DNA of 64,000 bases, taken from Pseudomonas saliphila. GTDB taxonomy: Bacteria; Pseudomonadota; Gammaproteobacteria; Pseudomonadales; Pseudomonadaceae. Where the stretch lies: contig NZ_VTVA01000011.1 of assembly GCF_008638345.1 (NCBI RefSeq), positions 62,001 to 126,000 on the forward strand, read 5' to 3'. The position numbers and the translations under genes were made by a program. Shown piece after piece: positions 19,321-30,264 of the stretch (its first letter is position 1; each line of letters begins with the position of its first letter). The notes beneath the pieces were generated by a model, which was not told the origin of the DNA, searched no databases, and saw only the letters and a program-made list of their open reading frames with translations.

Positions 19321-21279
19321 TTGAACGATATGGCGAAAAACCTCATCTTGTGGTTGATCATTGCCGCGGTCCTGGTGACGGTGATGAACAATTTCAGTAC
19401 TCCCACCGAAACCAATACCCTCAACTACAGCCAGTTTCTCGAAATGGTCGAGGATCGTCAGGTTGAGCGCGTCGTTGTTGACGGGTTCGAGATCGAAGGG
19501 CGTCGCCGTGATGGCACTACCTTCACCACAGTGCGTCCGGCAATTCAGGACAGCGGGCTGATTGGTGACCTGCTCGAGAATGACGTCATCATCGAGGGCA
19601 AACAGCCTGAACAACAGAGCATCTGGACTCAGTTGCTGATTGCCAGCTTCCCGATTCTGATCATCATTGCCATCTTCATGTTCTTCATGCGTCAGATGCA
19701 GGGTGGAGCGGGTGGCCGCGGCGGTCCGATGAGCTTTGGCAAGAGCAAGGCGCGGATGCTCACCGAAGATCAGGTCAAGACGACCTTTGCGGACGTGGCT
19801 GGTTGCGACGAGGCCAAGGAAGAGGTCAGCGAACTGGTCGAGTTCCTGCGTGATCCGGGTAAGTTTCAGCGCTTGGGCGGGCACATTCCCCGTGGCGTGT
19901 TGATGGTGGGTCAGCCAGGTACCGGTAAGACGTTGCTTGCCAAGGCAGTTGCGGGCGAAGCGAAAGTGCCGTTCTTCACCATTTCCGGCTCGGATTTCGT
20001 TGAGATGTTCGTGGGCGTCGGTGCGAGCCGCGTGCGCGACATGTTTGAACAGGCGAAAAAGCACGCACCTTGCATTATCTTCATCGATGAGATCGACGCC
20101 GTCGGTCGTCACCGTGGAGGCGGTATGGGCGGTGGCCACGATGAGCGTGAGCAGACGCTGAACCAGCTGCTGGTGGAAATGGACGGCTTCGAAGCCAACG
20201 ACGGTATTATCGTTGTGGCCGCGACCAACCGTCCGGACGTGCTCGACCCGGCGCTGATGCGTCCCGGCCGTTTTGACCGTCAGGTCGTCGTCGGCTTGCC
20301 CGATATCCGTGGCCGTGAGCAGATTCTGAAGGTCCACATGCGCAAGGTACCGCTGGGTGATGACGTCGCGCCGACCAATATTGCGCGGGGTACGCCGGGT
20401 TTCTCGGGTGCCGACCTTGCCAACCTGGTCAACGAGGCCTCGCTGTTCGCCGCCCGGGGGGGTAAGCGCGTCGTCGAGATGAAAGAGTTCGAGATGGCCA
20501 AAGACAAGATCATGATGGGCGCCGAGCGCAAATCGATGGTCATGTCTGACAAGGAAAAGCTCAACACCGCTTACCACGAGTCAGGCCATGCGATCGTTGG
20601 TCGCCTGGTTCCAGAGCATGATCCTGTGTACAAGGTGTCGATCATTCCGCGCGGCCGTGCGCTGGGTGTAACCATGTTCCTGCCCGAAGAAGATCGCTAC
20701 AGCCTGTCCAAGCGGGCACTGATCAGTCAGATCTGTTCGTTGTTCGGTGGTCGTATCGCCGAAGAGATGACCCTGGGTTTCGAAGGTGTGACCACCGGCG
20801 CCTCCAATGACATCATGCGTGCCACGCAATTGGCCAAGAACATGGTGACCAAGTGGGGCTTGTCCGAAAAGCTGGGTCCATTGATGTACGGCGAGGACGA
20901 AAACGAAGGTTATCTCGGCCGTATGGGTGGTGGACAATCTTCCAGCGTGTCCGGTGAGACGGCCAAGCTGATCGATCAGGAAGTGCGTCGTATCATCGAC
21001 GAGTGCTACGCCACTGCGCGCCAGCTGCTGGAAGAGAATCGCCACAAGCTCGATCTGATGGCGGAGGCGCTGATGAAGTACGAGACCATCGATGCCGAGC
21101 AGATCAACGACATCATGACTGGCAAGCCACCCCGCGAGCCCAAGGGTTGGCAGGGCGACGATAGCCAGGGACCGGGCGCCTCGGCGAGTGTCGGTGATGA
21201 TCCGGCCACAGATGTGACTACCGGCGACGACAAGCCCAAAGATGGCGGTATAATCGGCGGCCCTGCTGGCGAACACTGA
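19321..21279 (+). CDS. ftsH: ATP-dependent zinc metalloprotease FtsH
   Basis: This inner-membrane AAA+ protease degrades unneeded or damaged membrane and regulatory proteins. Visible order: first membrane helix ([15 protein letters not shown]), a periplasmic part, second helix near residue 105-125, then the AAA module with Walker A GQPGTGKT and Walker B IIFIDEID. The second region of homology and the zinc protease site HESGH follow, with a glycine/proline-rich C-tail. The start is TTG at 19321, which has GAGGG at 7-base spacing; an ATG at 19330 is an alternative giving the commonly annotated MAKNLIL. At 652 residues the length is normal. folP follows after 7 bases. Confidence 0.97.
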   Translation: MNDMAKNLILWLIIAAVLVTVMNNFSTPTETNTLNYSQFLEMVEDRQVERVVVDGFEIEGRRRDGTTFTTVRPAIQDSGLIGDLLENDVIIEGKQPEQQSIWTQLLIASFPILIIIAIFMFFMRQMQGGAGGRGGPMSFGKSKARMLTEDQVKTTFADVAGCDEAKEEVSELVEFLRDPGKFQRLGGHIPRGVLMVGQPGTGKTLLAKAVAGEAKVPFFTISGSDFVEMFVGVGASRVRDMFEQAKKHAPCIIFIDEIDAVGRHRGGGMGGGHDEREQTLNQLLVEMDGFEANDGIIVVAATNRPDVLDPALMRPGRFDRQVVVGLPDIRGREQILKVHMRKVPLGDDVAPTNIARGTPGFSGADLANLVNEASLFAARGGKRVVEMKEFEMAKDKIMMGAERKSMVMSDKEKLNTAYHESGHAIVGRLVPEHDPVYKVSIIPRGRALGVTMFLPEEDRYSLSKRALISQICSLFGGRIAEEMTLGFEGVTTGASNDIMRATQLAKNMVTKWGLSEKLGPLMYGEDENEGYLGRMGGGQSSSVSGETAKLIDQEVRRIIDECYATARQLLEENRHKLDLMAEALMKYETIDAEQINDIMTGKPPREPKGWQGDDSQGPGASASVGDDPATDVTTGDDKPKDGGIIGGPAGEH

Positions 21280-21286
21280 AGCGTAG

Positions 21287-22135
21287 ATGACTAACTTGCC
21301 TACCAGCTCCCGATTGCCTTGTGGCGATCGGGAGCTTGATCTTTCCCGCACCCATGTCATGGGTATCCTCAATATCACTCCCGATTCCTTCTCTGATGGC
21401 GGCCGGTTCACGCTGATGGACGCTGCGTTGGCGCATGTCGAGCAAATGCTGGCTGCTGGCGCTACACTCATTGATGTGGGCGGGGAGTCGACCCGCCCGG
21501 GCGCTGCGACCGTAAGTGTTGCGCAGGAAGTCGAACGGGTGGTGCCGATGGTTGAAGCCATCAAGGCGCGATTTGATACCGTTGTTTCGGTCGATACCAG
21601 TACGCCGGAGGTGTTCACTGAATCGGCCAAAGCGGGTGCTGGGTTGATCAACGATATTCGCGCTTTGTGCCGCCCTGGCGCGCTGGAAGCGGCTGCCGCA
21701 ACGGGGTTGCCTGTGTGCATCATGCACATGCAGGGCGAGCCCGCGTCCATGCAGGAGGCGCCGGTGTATGCATCGGTGCTCGATGAAGTAAACCAGTTTC
21801 TAATGGAGCGAGTTGCGGTCTGCGAAGCGGCGGGCATCCCGCGCGAGCGCTTGGTGCTCGACCCCGGTTTCGGTTTCGGCAAGTCGCTCGAGCATAATCT
21901 TCAGCTGTTCAATCGACTCGATGCATTACAGCCGGCTGGATTGCCCGTGCTGGTTGGCGTGTCACGCAAAAGCATGATTGGCCAGGCACTGAATCGTCCT
22001 CTGGATCAGCGTCTGGCCGGCGGTATCGCCCTGACAGCGCTTGCGGTAACCAAGGGCGCGCGCATCATTCGGGTACATGATGTGGCTGAGACCGTGGATG
22101 CCGTCCGCATGATCGAAGCAGTGCTCTCCGCCTGA
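21287..22135 (+). CDS. folP: Dihydropteroate synthase
   Basis: FolP joins p-aminobenzoate to dihydropterin pyrophosphate in folate synthesis and is the sulfonamide target. The 282-residue TIM-barrel protein has the signature MGILNITPDSFSDGGRF, then DVGGESTRPGA and GVSRKSMIG, all pterin/phosphate-binding loops. It lies 7 bases after ftsH and 40 bases before glmM, the conserved order ftsH-folP-glmM. Confidence 0.97.
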   Translation: MTNLPTSSRLPCGDRELDLSRTHVMGILNITPDSFSDGGRFTLMDAALAHVEQMLAAGATLIDVGGESTRPGAATVSVAQEVERVVPMVEAIKARFDTVVSVDTSTPEVFTESAKAGAGLINDIRALCRPGALEAAAATGLPVCIMHMQGEPASMQEAPVYASVLDEVNQFLMERVAVCEAAGIPRERLVLDPGFGFGKSLEHNLQLFNRLDALQPAGLPVLVGVSRKSMIGQALNRPLDQRLAGGIALTALAVTKGARIIRVHDVAETVDAVRMIEAVLSA

Positions 22136-22175
22136 GCCAGGCTGAACCAGACAGAATTCTAAGGATTTTTGCACC

Positions 22176-23522
22176 ATGGAAAAACGCTATTTTGGAACCG
22201 ATGGCATTCGCGGTCGGGTTGGCAGTCATCCTATTACCCCTGAATTCATGCTCAAGCTCGGCTGGGCGGTAGGCATGGCATTTAAACGCCAGGGCCAGTG
22301 TCGGGTCTTGATCGGCAAGGACACGCGGATTTCAGGCTACATGTTTGAATCGGCGCTGGAAGCAGGCTTGTCCGCCGCCGGTGCCCAGGTTCAGCTTCTC
22401 GGGCCGATGCCGACGCCTGCGATCGCCTATCTAACGCGTACCTTCCAGGCTGATGCCGGAATTGTGATCAGCGCATCGCACAATCCCTTCTACGACAACG
22501 GCATCAAGTTTTTCTCGGTTACCGGGAGTAAGTTGCCGGATCATCTGGAACTGGAAATTGAACGACTGGTTGATTCGCCGATGGAAGTCGTGGATTCGGC
22601 GTTACTGGGTAAGGTGGCGAGGGTTGAGGATGCTTCAGGCCGCTATATTGAATACTGCAAAAGCAGCGTGCCTACCAGTACCAGCTTCAAGGATTTCAAA
22701 TTGGTGCTTGATTGCGCGCATGGTGCTACCTACAAGGTCGCGCCGAGCGTATTCCGGGAGCTTGGCGCCGACGTCACAGTGATTGGTGCTCAGCCGGACG
22801 GGCTGAACATCAATGCTGGCGTTGGGTCGACCGATCTGGGTGCACTGCGTCAGGCGGTGCTTGAGTCGGGTGCGGGTCTGGGTATCGCGTTTGACGGTGA
22901 CGGCGACCGGGTGTTGATGGTCGACGAGCGGGGCGAGGAAGTCGACGGGGATGAGCTGTTGTTTATCATCGCCCGCGATATGCAGCAACGCGGACTGCTG
23001 CGCGGGGGCGTGGTCGGGACCCTGATGACCAATCTCGGGCTCGAGCTGGCATTGAAGGACGCGGGAGTGCCTTTGGTGCGCGCCAAAGTCGGTGATCGCT
23101 ACGTGATGACCGAATTGCGAGAACGTGAGTGGATCCTCGGAGGCGAGTCGTCAGGGCACCTGGTATGCCTGAATCATACGTCCACCGGGGATGGAATCAT
23201 CGCTGCGCTGCAAGTGATGCGTGCGCTGCAGCTTTCGGGAATGACGCTCGGTGCAGCGCGCAAAGGGATGCGCAAGTGTCCGCAGAAGCTAGTGAATGTG
23301 CGCTATCAGGGCGGGCAGGGTTCGCCGCTCGATCACCCCGAACTGCAGGCTGGCGTAAGGCAGGCAGAGCAGCGCATGGGTGAAGCGGGGCGTGTGCTGT
23401 TGCGTCTGTCCGGCACCGAGCCAGTCATCCGCGTAATGGTCGAGGGCCAGGATGCCGAGCAGGTTGAAACCGAGGTCGGTATTCTGGCCGAGCTGGTAAC
23501 CCGGTTGTTCGGTGCTTGCTGA
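22176..23522 (+). CDS. glmM: Phosphoglucosamine mutase
   Basis: GlmM converts glucosamine-6-P to glucosamine-1-P for peptidoglycan and LPS precursors. The 448-residue protein has the four phosphohexomutase domains: the active serine loop [10 protein letters not shown], the metal loop [13 protein letters not shown], the sugar loop GGESSGHLV and the C-terminal phosphate loop [12 protein letters not shown]. The ATG at 22176 begins with [11 protein letters not shown], the normal N-terminus, so the length is ordinary within a few residues. tpiA follows after a 69-base gap. Confidence 0.97.
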   Translation: MEKRYFGTDGIRGRVGSHPITPEFMLKLGWAVGMAFKRQGQCRVLIGKDTRISGYMFESALEAGLSAAGAQVQLLGPMPTPAIAYLTRTFQADAGIVISASHNPFYDNGIKFFSVTGSKLPDHLELEIERLVDSPMEVVDSALLGKVARVEDASGRYIEYCKSSVPTSTSFKDFKLVLDCAHGATYKVAPSVFRELGADVTVIGAQPDGLNINAGVGSTDLGALRQAVLESGAGLGIAFDGDGDRVLMVDERGEEVDGDELLFIIARDMQQRGLLRGGVVGTLMTNLGLELALKDAGVPLVRAKVGDRYVMTELREREWILGGESSGHLVCLNHTSTGDGIIAALQVMRALQLSGMTLGAARKGMRKCPQKLVNVRYQGGQGSPLDHPELQAGVRQAEQRMGEAGRVLLRLSGTEPVIRVMVEGQDAEQVETEVGILAELVTRLFGAC

Positions 23523-23591
23523 GTAAAATGCGGTTGTTTCACCCGGGCATCTTGGGTAAGATTGGCGCCCGCTTGAGCTGAGAGGTTTGGC

Positions 23592-24350
23592 ATGCGTCGT
23601 TCGCTGGTCGCCGGAAACTGGAAAATGCACGGTACTCGGCAATCCGTTGAGACCTTGCTTGGTGGACTGAATCAGCAGGATTGGCCTGAAGAGGTTGATC
23701 TCGTTATCGCGCCGCCTGCGTTGTATATCCAGCAGTGTCGCGAAGCGCTGGAGGGTTCTCCAGTCAGCCTTGCGGGGCAGTCATCCGCCACCCAGGCCGA
23801 GCCTGGCGCGTTGACCGGGGAAGTGTCACCGGCGCAGCTGCGTGATGCGGGATGTGAATATGTGCTTGTTGGTCACTCCGAACGACGCAGTTTGTTTGGC
23901 GAGACGGACGAGATGGTATGCAAGAAGTTTGCAGCCGCGCTGGCCTGTGGTTTGAGGCCTATTTTGTGCGTTGGTGAAACGCGCGAGCAGCGGGATGCGG
24001 GTGAAACCGCTGAGGTTGTCGGGCGTCAGTTGCAGGTCGTGCTGGAGTCTTTCGGTGTTGGCGGTCTGGCCCAGGGTGTGGTCGCGTATGAGCCAGTCTG
24101 GGCAATAGGTACGGGCCTGACGGCATCGCCAGAAGAAGCTCAAGATGTACACTCGATGATCCGTGGTCGGCTGGCGATGCTCGATGATGAGCAGGCCCGC
24201 TGTGTGCAGATTGTCTACGGCGGCAGCGTCAAGGCAGATAATGCCGAAGCGCTTTTTGCCATGCCGGATATCGATGGGGGGCTGGTTGGTGGAGCTTCCC
24301 TCAATGCAGATGAATTTGGTGCGATAGCTCGTGCCGCGGGACGCGCATAA
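23592..24350 (+). CDS. tpiA: Triosephosphate isomerase
   Basis: TpiA interconverts dihydroxyacetone phosphate and glyceraldehyde-3-P. The 252-residue TIM barrel shows the catalytic lysine in AGNWKMHG (K11), the histidine in VLVGHSERR and the glutamate in [11 protein letters not shown], plus the phosphate loop [10 protein letters not shown] and GGLVGGASL. The ATG at 23592 has GAGAGG before it. Its TAA overlaps the ATG of secG by one base (ATAATGA), so the two are likely translated together; the glmM-tpiA-secG order is standard in pseudomonads. Confidence 0.97.
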   Translation: MRRSLVAGNWKMHGTRQSVETLLGGLNQQDWPEEVDLVIAPPALYIQQCREALEGSPVSLAGQSSATQAEPGALTGEVSPAQLRDAGCEYVLVGHSERRSLFGETDEMVCKKFAAALACGLRPILCVGETREQRDAGETAEVVGRQLQVVLESFGVGGLAQGVVAYEPVWAIGTGLTASPEEAQDVHSMIRGRLAMLDDEQARCVQIVYGGSVKADNAEALFAMPDIDGGLVGGASLNADEFGAIARAAGRA

Positions 24351-24730
24351 TGATTGAGACGGTAGTTATAGTTGTTCACCTGGTCGCTGCAATTGCTCTG
24401 GTCGGTCTGGTACTGATCCAGCAGGGCAAGGGTGCTGATGCAGGCGCGTCCTTTGGGTCCGGCGCCTCCGGTACGGTATTTGGCAGTCAAGGTTCAGCTA
24501 CTTTCCTAAGTCGCTTGACAGGCGCGCTGGCCGCTGTATTCTTCCTGACTTCTTTGGGTCTGGCCTACTACGCCAGCGATTATGCAGCACGATCGCTCGA
24601 CAGTGGTTTGCCTGATCCGGTGTTGCGTTCCGAGCCGGCTGCGCCGGTTCTGAGCGAGGATATTCCTGTTCTTGAAGAGCAGGCACCTCAGGCTCCTGCT
24701 GCGACGGATGATGTACCCGCCGTCAAGTAA
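24350..24730 (+). CDS. secG: Preprotein translocase subunit SecG
   Basis: This small inner-membrane partner of SecYE has two hydrophobic helices (about residues 2-21 and 53-74). Between them is the conserved loop [36 protein letters not shown]. At 126 residues it has an extra acidic Pro/Ala-rich tail, common in Pseudomonas SecG. Its start overlaps the tpiA stop. tRNA-Leu follows after 12 bases, so secG and the tRNA are probably one transcript. Confidence 0.96.
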   Translation: MIETVVIVVHLVAAIALVGLVLIQQGKGADAGASFGSGASGTVFGSQGSATFLSRLTGALAAVFFLTSLGLAYYASDYAARSLDSGLPDPVLRSEPAAPVLSEDIPVLEEQAPQAPAATDDVPAVK

Positions 24731-24742
24731 GCCTAAAGTTTT

Positions 24743-24827
24743 GCGGAAGTGGTGGAATTGGTAGACACGCTATCTTGAGGGGGTAGTGCCTTAGGGTGTA
24801 TGGGTTCGAGTCCCATCTTCCGCACCA
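24743..24827 (+). tRNA. tRNA-Leu (anticodon GAG)
   Basis: This 85-nt class II tRNA has acceptor arms GCGGAAG/CTTCCGC and an encoded 3' ACCA. The anticodon stem CTATC/GGTAG encloses loop TTGAGGG with anticodon GAG at 34-36, followed by a variable arm (TGCCTTAGGGTGTA) and T-arm GGGTTCGAGTCCC. No promoter is evident between secG and the tRNA, so it is probably cut from the secG transcript. Confidence 0.97.
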
Positions 24828-24833
24828 ATCACT

Positions 24834-24866
24834 CAGGGTCTGCTCTTGCAGGCCCTGCTTTGTTTT
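24834..24866 (+). terminator. Terminator after tRNA-Leu
   Basis: CAGGGTCTGC (24834-24843) and GCAGGCCCTG (24848-24857) form a 10-bp stem (one G-U pair) with loop TCTT, followed by CTTTGTTTT. This closes the glmM-tpiA-secG-tRNA unit. Confidence 0.85.
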
Positions 24867-24883
24867 CGGGCTGTGCGTGCCGG

Positions 24884-24912
24884 TTGTCTTGTTGGGCTGC
24901 CGGGCGTATAAT
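24884..24912 (+). promoter_or_regulatory. Promoter of the initiator tRNA-rimP-nusA unit
   Basis: TTGTCT (24884-24889), a 17-base spacer and a perfect TATAAT (24907-24912) stand 17 bases before the initiator tRNA. GC-rich sequence follows the -10, as in stringently controlled stable-RNA promoters. Confidence 0.85.
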
Positions 24913-24929
24913 TCATGCCCTAGATTCGA

Positions 24930-25006
<77 letters not shown>

Positions 25007-25012
25007 GTCAAA

Positions 25013-25036
25013 GGCCCCTTTTTAGGGGCTTTTTGT
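25013..25036 (+). terminator. First terminator after the initiator tRNA
   Basis: GCCCCT (25014-25019) and AGGGGC (25024-25029) with loop TTTT, followed by TTTTTG. Strong but short stem, directly after the tRNA. Confidence 0.8.
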
Positions 25037-25075
25037 TAGATGTCTGGACTTCCTCGGAAGTGGCCAGCAACCAGG

Positions 25076-25098
25076 ATGGGCTTAAAGGCCCATTTTTT
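25076..25098 (+). terminator. Second terminator in the rimP leader
   Basis: ATGGGC (25076-25081) and GCCCAT (25088-25093) enclose TTAAAG and lead into six Ts. It ends 25 bases before the rimP start, so rimP-nusA-infB expression must depend on read-through of two terminators in series. Confidence 0.8.
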
Positions 25099-25123
25099 AT
25101 TCATGCGAAGCAAGGTGGTGAAT

Positions 25124-25579
25124 TTGTCCGGCAAAGTATCTGAGTTGGAAATGCTTCTGGTCCCGATTATCGAAGCTTTAGGCTATCGTTGTTGGGGCAT
25201 CGAGTATTTGTCTCAGGGCCGTCATACCCTTCTACGCGTTTATATCGATCATCCGGACGGGATCAGTGTCGAGGCCTGCGCAGCAGTTAGTCGCCAGGCC
25301 AGCGCCGTACTGGATGTTGAAGATCCCATTACCGGGGACTATACCTTGGAGGTATCCTCCCCCGGCATGGATAGGCCGCTGTTCACTCTGGAGCAGTTTG
25401 CCGCTTATACCGGTGAACAGGCCAAACTCAAATTGCGCGTCCCGTATGAAGGACGGCGGAATTTTCAAGGTGTCATCCGCGGTGTTGAAGGTGATGAGGT
25501 GATTCTTCAGGTCGGGGAACACGAATACCTGCTGCCCATCGACTCGATCGACAAGAGCAACATTATTCCGCGGTTTTGA
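25124..25579 (+). CDS. rimP: Ribosome maturation factor RimP
   Basis: The 151-residue protein helps assemble the 30S subunit. It has the RimP N-domain segment [25 protein letters not shown] and the [20 protein letters not shown] motif, then an Sm-like C-terminal domain ending [16 protein letters not shown]. The start is TTG at 25124, preceded by AAGGTGGTG and matching family N-termini; the longer frame back to 25040 crosses a terminator hairpin and is rejected. nusA follows after 52 bases. Confidence 0.96.
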   Translation: MSGKVSELEMLLVPIIEALGYRCWGIEYLSQGRHTLLRVYIDHPDGISVEACAAVSRQASAVLDVEDPITGDYTLEVSSPGMDRPLFTLEQFAAYTGEQAKLKLRVPYEGRRNFQGVIRGVEGDEVILQVGEHEYLLPIDSIDKSNIIPRF

Positions 25580-25631
25580 GCATTTTTCGGGCTCCAGTGG
25601 CCCCAATGGACGGCGTTAGGCGAGGCATACG

Positions 25632-27113
25632 ATGAGCAAAGAAGTGCTGCTGGTTGTGGAATCTGTTTCCAATGAAAAGGGCGTACCGCCCGATGTGATT
25701 TTCGAAGCATTGGAACTGGCATTAGCCACAGCAACCAAGAAGCGTTACGAAGATGAAGTAGATGTACGGGTGCAGATCGATCGGCAAACGGGCAACTATG
25801 ACACCTACCGTCGCTGGACTGTGGTGGCTGATGAGGATTTCGAAGAACCCGACATGCAACTGACGCTTGATCAGGCCGAAGCGCGTGATCCGGATCTGAA
25901 AATCGGCGATATGATCGAAGAGAAGATCGACTCCGTGGAGTTTGGTCGCATCGCGGCGCAGATCGCCAAGCAGGTTATCGTGCAGAAAGTGCGCGAAGCC
26001 GAGCGCGCGCAAGTGGTCGATGCCTATCGCGATCGCCTGGGCGAAATCATCAGCGGCACAGTCAAGAAGGTTACGCGTGATAGCGTGATCGTGGACTTGG
26101 GCAACAATGCCGAGGCCGTTCTGCCACGTGAAGAGATGATCCCGCGTGAGACGTTCCGCACCGGCAGTCGCATTCGTGCTCTGCTCAAGGAAATTCGGGC
26201 GGAAAACCGTGGTCCTCAGCTGGTGCTGTCACGCAGTGCGCCGGAGATGATCATTGAGCTGTTCCGTATTGAAGTGCCGGAGATTTCCGAGGAGTTGATC
26301 GAGGTAATGGGCGCAGCTCGTGATCCGGGCTCCCGGGCGAAAATCGCCGTGCGCTCCAAGGACAAGCGTATTGATCCGCAGGGCGCCTGTATCGGCATGC
26401 GCGGTTCGCGCGTCCAGGCTGTCTCTGGCGAGCTTGGTGGTGAGCGGGTCGATATCGTACTTTGGGACGATAATCTGGCGCAGTTTGTCATCAATGCGAT
26501 GGCGCCTGCAGAGGTTGCCTCTATCATCCTCGATGAAGACACCCACACGATTGATATTGCAGTTGCCGAGGATAACCTCGCGCAGGCTATTGGTCGTAGC
26601 GGACAGAACGTTCGCCTGGCCAGTCAACTGACTGGCTGGACGTTGAACGTAATGACCGAGGAAGCGATCGTTGCTAAACGTGAAGCCGAAACGGGCGACA
26701 TTCTGCGCGGGTTTATTGAAGAACTGGACGTAGAAGAAGAGCTGGCCCAGATGTTGGTCGAAGAAGGGTTTACTTCACTCGAAGAAATCGCCTACGTCCC
26801 AATGGAAGAAATGCTGGGAATCGACGGTTTTGACGAGGATATCGTCAGTGAACTGCGCGCACGAGCCAAGGATCGGCTACTGACCAGGGCGATTGCCAGC
26901 GAAGAGAAGCTGGAAGAAGCCCAGCCCGCCGAAGACCTCCTGAACATGGAAGGTATGGATCGGGCGCTGGCGTTCCAGCTTGCAGCAAAAGGCATCATCA
27001 GCATGGAAGACCTCGCTGAGCAATCGGTCGACGATCTGCTGGATATTGATGGTATTGACGAAGCCCGTGCTGGCACGCTGATTATGGCTGCCCGGGCTCC
27101 CTGGTTTGAATAA
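25632..27113 (+). CDS. nusA: Transcription termination/antitermination factor NusA
   Basis: NusA binds RNA polymerase and RNA and modulates pausing, termination and antitermination. The 493-residue protein has an N-terminal polymerase-binding domain (about 1-125), an S1 domain ([21 protein letters not shown]), two KH domains with [26 protein letters not shown] and [18 protein letters not shown]. Two C-terminal acidic repeats follow (about 365-425 and 440-493), as in the long proteobacterial NusA. In E. coli this operon is autoregulated by NusA; the double terminator upstream fits such control. Confidence 0.98.
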   Translation: MSKEVLLVVESVSNEKGVPPDVIFEALELALATATKKRYEDEVDVRVQIDRQTGNYDTYRRWTVVADEDFEEPDMQLTLDQAEARDPDLKIGDMIEEKIDSVEFGRIAAQIAKQVIVQKVREAERAQVVDAYRDRLGEIISGTVKKVTRDSVIVDLGNNAEAVLPREEMIPRETFRTGSRIRALLKEIRAENRGPQLVLSRSAPEMIIELFRIEVPEISEELIEVMGAARDPGSRAKIAVRSKDKRIDPQGACIGMRGSRVQAVSGELGGERVDIVLWDDNLAQFVINAMAPAEVASIILDEDTHTIDIAVAEDNLAQAIGRSGQNVRLASQLTGWTLNVMTEEAIVAKREAETGDILRGFIEELDVEEELAQMLVEEGFTSLEEIAYVPMEEMLGIDGFDEDIVSELRARAKDRLLTRAIASEEKLEEAQPAEDLLNMEGMDRALAFQLAAKGIISMEDLAEQSVDDLLDIDGIDEARAGTLIMAARAPWFE

Positions 27114-27174
27114 CCGGTCGGTATAGCAGTACCCCCCTGCGAATACGCAGGGACCCGACTGAGGAGAGAAGTGA

Positions 27175-29691
27175 ATGGCGGAAGTGACGGTCAAAGAATT
27201 GGCTCAAGTAGTAGGTACTCCGGTTGAGCGCCTGCTACAACAAATGCAGGAAGCCGGGTTAGCGCATTCAAGCGCTGAGCAGCCTGTATCCGATGATGAG
27301 AAACAAAAGCTGCTGACGTTCCTGAAAAGCGCCCATGGTGATTCAGGTTCCGAACCGCGCAAGATTACGCTCAAGCGTAAGACGATGAGCACGCTTAAAG
27401 TGGCGGGTAGCAAAACCGTCAACGTCGAAGTGCGCAAGAAGAAGACCTACGTAAAACGCGAGCCCGATGCGCAGGAAGCCGAGCGTCAACGCGAAGCTGA
27501 AGAGCAGCGGATTGCTGAAGAAGCACGTCTGGCAGCCGAGGCGGAAGCCAAGCGGCAGGCAGAGGAAGCTGCCCAGCAGGCTGAGGAGGCTCGCAAGGCC
27601 GCCGAGCAGCAAGCTGCTACAGCTACCCAAGTCAGCGCTGCACCTGAACAGGCCACAACACCGGCCGCAGCGCCCGTTGCTGCGCCAGTGCAGGCTGAAG
27701 CGACTCCGGTCGAGCAGCCCAGAAAGAAAGAAGAGCAGCAGCGCCGCAAGGCAGCGCCCACGCGTGACGACGATAATGAGCGCAACCGTAACAAGCGCGC
27801 CAGCGGGGCCAAAGGCCGCAACGCACCGCGTGCTTCCGACGATGATGACGCGCTTGCGCGACGTCGCGGCGGTGGTGGCAAGCTCAAGGCGCACAAAAAA
27901 CGTAACCAGCACGGCTTCGAGAAGCCGACAGGACCAGTAGTGCGAGAAGTAGTAATTGGCGAGACCGTGACCGTAGCGGAACTGGCACAGAAGATGTCGG
28001 TTAAAGCTGCTGAAGTCATCAAGTACATGTTCAAGAACGGCAACATGGTGACCATCAACCAGGTGCTGGATCAGGACACCGCGTCCATTGTCGCCGAAGA
28101 CATGGGCCACCAGGTCAAGCAGGTCAAGGACAGCGATATCGAAGACCGCCTGGTAGAAGCTTTGCATTTCGAAGGCGAAGACGTGAGTCGTGCTCCGGTC
28201 GTGACCGTGATGGGTCACGTTGACCATGGCAAGACCTCGTTGCTCGACTATATACGTCGCACCAAAGTAGCGTCCGGCGAAGCGGGCGGCATCACCCAGC
28301 ACATCGGTGCCTATCACGTCCAAACCGACCGTGGCATGGTGACCTTTCTCGATACGCCCGGTCACGCGGCATTTACTGCGATGCGTGCCCGAGGTGCCGA
28401 GGCGACCGATATCGTGATTCTGGTTGTTGCAGCCGATGATGGCGTAATGCCTCAGACCGAAGAAGCGGTCGCGCATGCCAAAGCCGCCGGCGTGCCGCTG
28501 GTGGTTGCAGTCAACAAGATCGATAAGGAAGGCGCGGATCCGGATCGCATCAAGCATGATCTGGCTGCACGTCAGGTTATTCCTGAGGAATGGGGCGGTG
28601 ATACCCAGTTCGTACACGTATCGGCGAAGGTCGGTACCGGTATCGATGAGTTGCTTGAGGCGGTTCTGCTGCAGGCTGAATTGCTTGAGCTCAAGGCCCA
28701 GCCTACTGCTCCAGGCCGCGGCGTTGTGGTTGAGTCGCGTCTTGACAAGGGCCGTGGTCCGGTCGCAACCGTATTGGTTCAGAATGGTACGCTGCGCCAG
28801 GGCGACGTCGTGCTTGCAGGCGTCAACTACGGCAAGGTCCGGGCGATGTTTGACGAGAACGGCAAGAGTATCAAGGAAGCTGGCCCATCGATCCCTGTTG
28901 CTATCCTTGGTTTGGACGGCACCCCGGGCGCTGGTGATGAACTGACGGTTCTCACCGACGAAAAGAAAGCGCGCGAAGTGGCGATGTTCCGTCAGGGCAA
29001 GTTCCGCGAGATCAAGATGGCGCGTCAGCAGTCCGCCAAGCTCGAGAACATGTTCGATAACATCGGCCAGGGCGAGAAGAAGACGCTCAACGTGGTGCTC
29101 AAGGCCGACGTGCGTGGCTCGTTAGAGGCACTTCAAGCCTCCTTGGTTGAGCTGGGCAACGAAGAAGTTCAGGTCAAGATCGTGTCCGGTGGTGTGGGTG
29201 GTATTACCGAAACCGACGCGAACCTGGCACTGACTTCCAATGCGGTGATCTTTGGTTTCAACGTGCGGGCTGATGCTTCGGCGCGCAAGATCATCGAGAG
29301 CGAAGGTCTCGACCTGCGTTACTACAGTGTGATCTACGAGATCATCGATGACGTCAAGAAGGCCTTGACGGGTATGCTGGGCAGCGATGTGCGCGAGCAG
29401 ATCCTGGGTGTGGCCGAAGTGCGCGACGTGTTCCGTTCACCCAAGTTCGGTGATATCGCTGGCTGTATGGTCATCGAAGGCACCGTCTACCGTAATCGCC
29501 CGATCCGCGTTCTGCGCGAAGACGTGGTGATCTACGAAGGCGAGCTGGAATCCCTGCGCCGCTTTAAGGATGACGTCCCTGAGGTGCGCAACGGCATGGA
29601 ATGTGGCATCGGCGTGAAGAACTACAACGATGTCCGTCCCGGCGACCGTATCGAAGTATTCGAGCGGATTCAGGTAGCGCGGACGCTCTAA
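27175..29691 (+). CDS. infB: Translation initiation factor IF-2
   Basis: IF-2 is the GTPase that places initiator tRNA on the ribosome. The 838-residue protein has an N-terminal small domain ([27 protein letters not shown]), a long charged, alanine/glutamate/arginine-rich linker (about 100-240), a second IF2-N domain, and the G domain with [13 protein letters not shown] and NKID. Domains II-IV end in IQVARTL. Start ATG 27175 follows AGGAGAG. It is part of the rimP-nusA-infB operon. Confidence 0.98.
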   Translation: MAEVTVKELAQVVGTPVERLLQQMQEAGLAHSSAEQPVSDDEKQKLLTFLKSAHGDSGSEPRKITLKRKTMSTLKVAGSKTVNVEVRKKKTYVKREPDAQEAERQREAEEQRIAEEARLAAEAEAKRQAEEAAQQAEEARKAAEQQAATATQVSAAPEQATTPAAAPVAAPVQAEATPVEQPRKKEEQQRRKAAPTRDDDNERNRNKRASGAKGRNAPRASDDDDALARRRGGGGKLKAHKKRNQHGFEKPTGPVVREVVIGETVTVAELAQKMSVKAAEVIKYMFKNGNMVTINQVLDQDTASIVAEDMGHQVKQVKDSDIEDRLVEALHFEGEDVSRAPVVTVMGHVDHGKTSLLDYIRRTKVASGEAGGITQHIGAYHVQTDRGMVTFLDTPGHAAFTAMRARGAEATDIVILVVAADDGVMPQTEEAVAHAKAAGVPLVVAVNKIDKEGADPDRIKHDLAARQVIPEEWGGDTQFVHVSAKVGTGIDELLEAVLLQAELLELKAQPTAPGRGVVVESRLDKGRGPVATVLVQNGTLRQGDVVLAGVNYGKVRAMFDENGKSIKEAGPSIPVAILGLDGTPGAGDELTVLTDEKKAREVAMFRQGKFREIKMARQQSAKLENMFDNIGQGEKKTLNVVLKADVRGSLEALQASLVELGNEEVQVKIVSGGVGGITETDANLALTSNAVIFGFNVRADASARKIIESEGLDLRYYSVIYEIIDDVKKALTGMLGSDVREQILGVAEVRDVFRSPKFGDIAGCMVIEGTVYRNRPIRVLREDVVIYEGELESLRRFKDDVPEVRNGMECGIGVKNYNDVRPGDRIEVFERIQVARTL

Positions 29692-29697
29692 GGCGTT

Positions 29698-29774
29698 AAC
29701 GGCAAGCGGCAAGCTATAGGTCTTCCGGCAGTCCAATGTGACTGCCGAGGCTCGGCTTGCCGTTTGTTGTTTTA
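29698..29774 (+). repeat. Nested inverted repeat with GGCAAGC direct repeats, possible terminator
   Basis: An outer stem AACGGCAAGC (29698-29707) pairs with GCTTGCCGTT (29755-29764) and an inner stem CGGCAGT (29726-29732) with ACTGCCG (29741-29747). The left arm has GGCAAGC twice in tandem (29701-29714), so the right arm has two possible partners. TTGTTGTTTT follows. It splits infB from rbfA and may be a terminator, RNA-processing site or intergenic repeat element. Confidence 0.6.
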
Positions 29775-29874
29775 GGGTTATACCGATTTCTGGTGTAACG
29801 CGGATTGAGGTAGTCAGGGCTGCTCTCGTTCGGCAACGAGCTTCGGCTGACACTGGCAACCAGAGGTGAATTAT

Positions 29875-30261
29875 ATGGCCAAAGAATACAGTCGTACCCA
29901 GCGCGTTGCTGATCAGATGCAGCGTGAATTGGCTCAGCTGATCCATCGTGATGTGCGCGATCCGCGGATCGGCATGGTCACCCTTACTGCGGTCGAGGTC
30001 AGCCGTGATCTGGCGCACGCCAAGGTCTATCTCACGCTGATGGGTGAAGCAACCGAAGAAGAAATTGCTCAGAACCTGTCTGCTCTGAAAGACGCGGCGG
30101 GATTTCTCCGGGTTCAGCTTGGACGGTCCATGAAGCTGCGCAGCGTCCCGCAACTGCACTTCCATTACGACGAAAGTGTTCGCCGCGGCGTGCATCTGTC
30201 TTCGTTGATCGAGCGTGCGGTCGAGGAAGATCGCCAGCATCCCCGGGAAAGCGAGGAGTAA
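29875..30261 (+). CDS. rbfA: 30S ribosome-binding factor RbfA
   Basis: RbfA is a KH-like cold-shock protein that binds immature 30S subunits. The 128-residue protein shows [47 protein letters not shown], the family signature. The ATG at 29875 is chosen over GTG 29866 because AGAGGTG is at correct spacing and [10 protein letters not shown] is the normal N-terminus. truB begins 3 bases after the stop. Confidence 0.96.
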   Translation: MAKEYSRTQRVADQMQRELAQLIHRDVRDPRIGMVTLTAVEVSRDLAHAKVYLTLMGEATEEEIAQNLSALKDAAGFLRVQLGRSMKLRSVPQLHFHYDESVRRGVHLSSLIERAVEEDRQHPRESEE

Positions 30262-30264
30262 CGG

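Noticed and set aside
25040-25123. Longer N-terminus for RimP
   Set aside because: It would run through a terminator hairpin and does not match RimP family N-termini.
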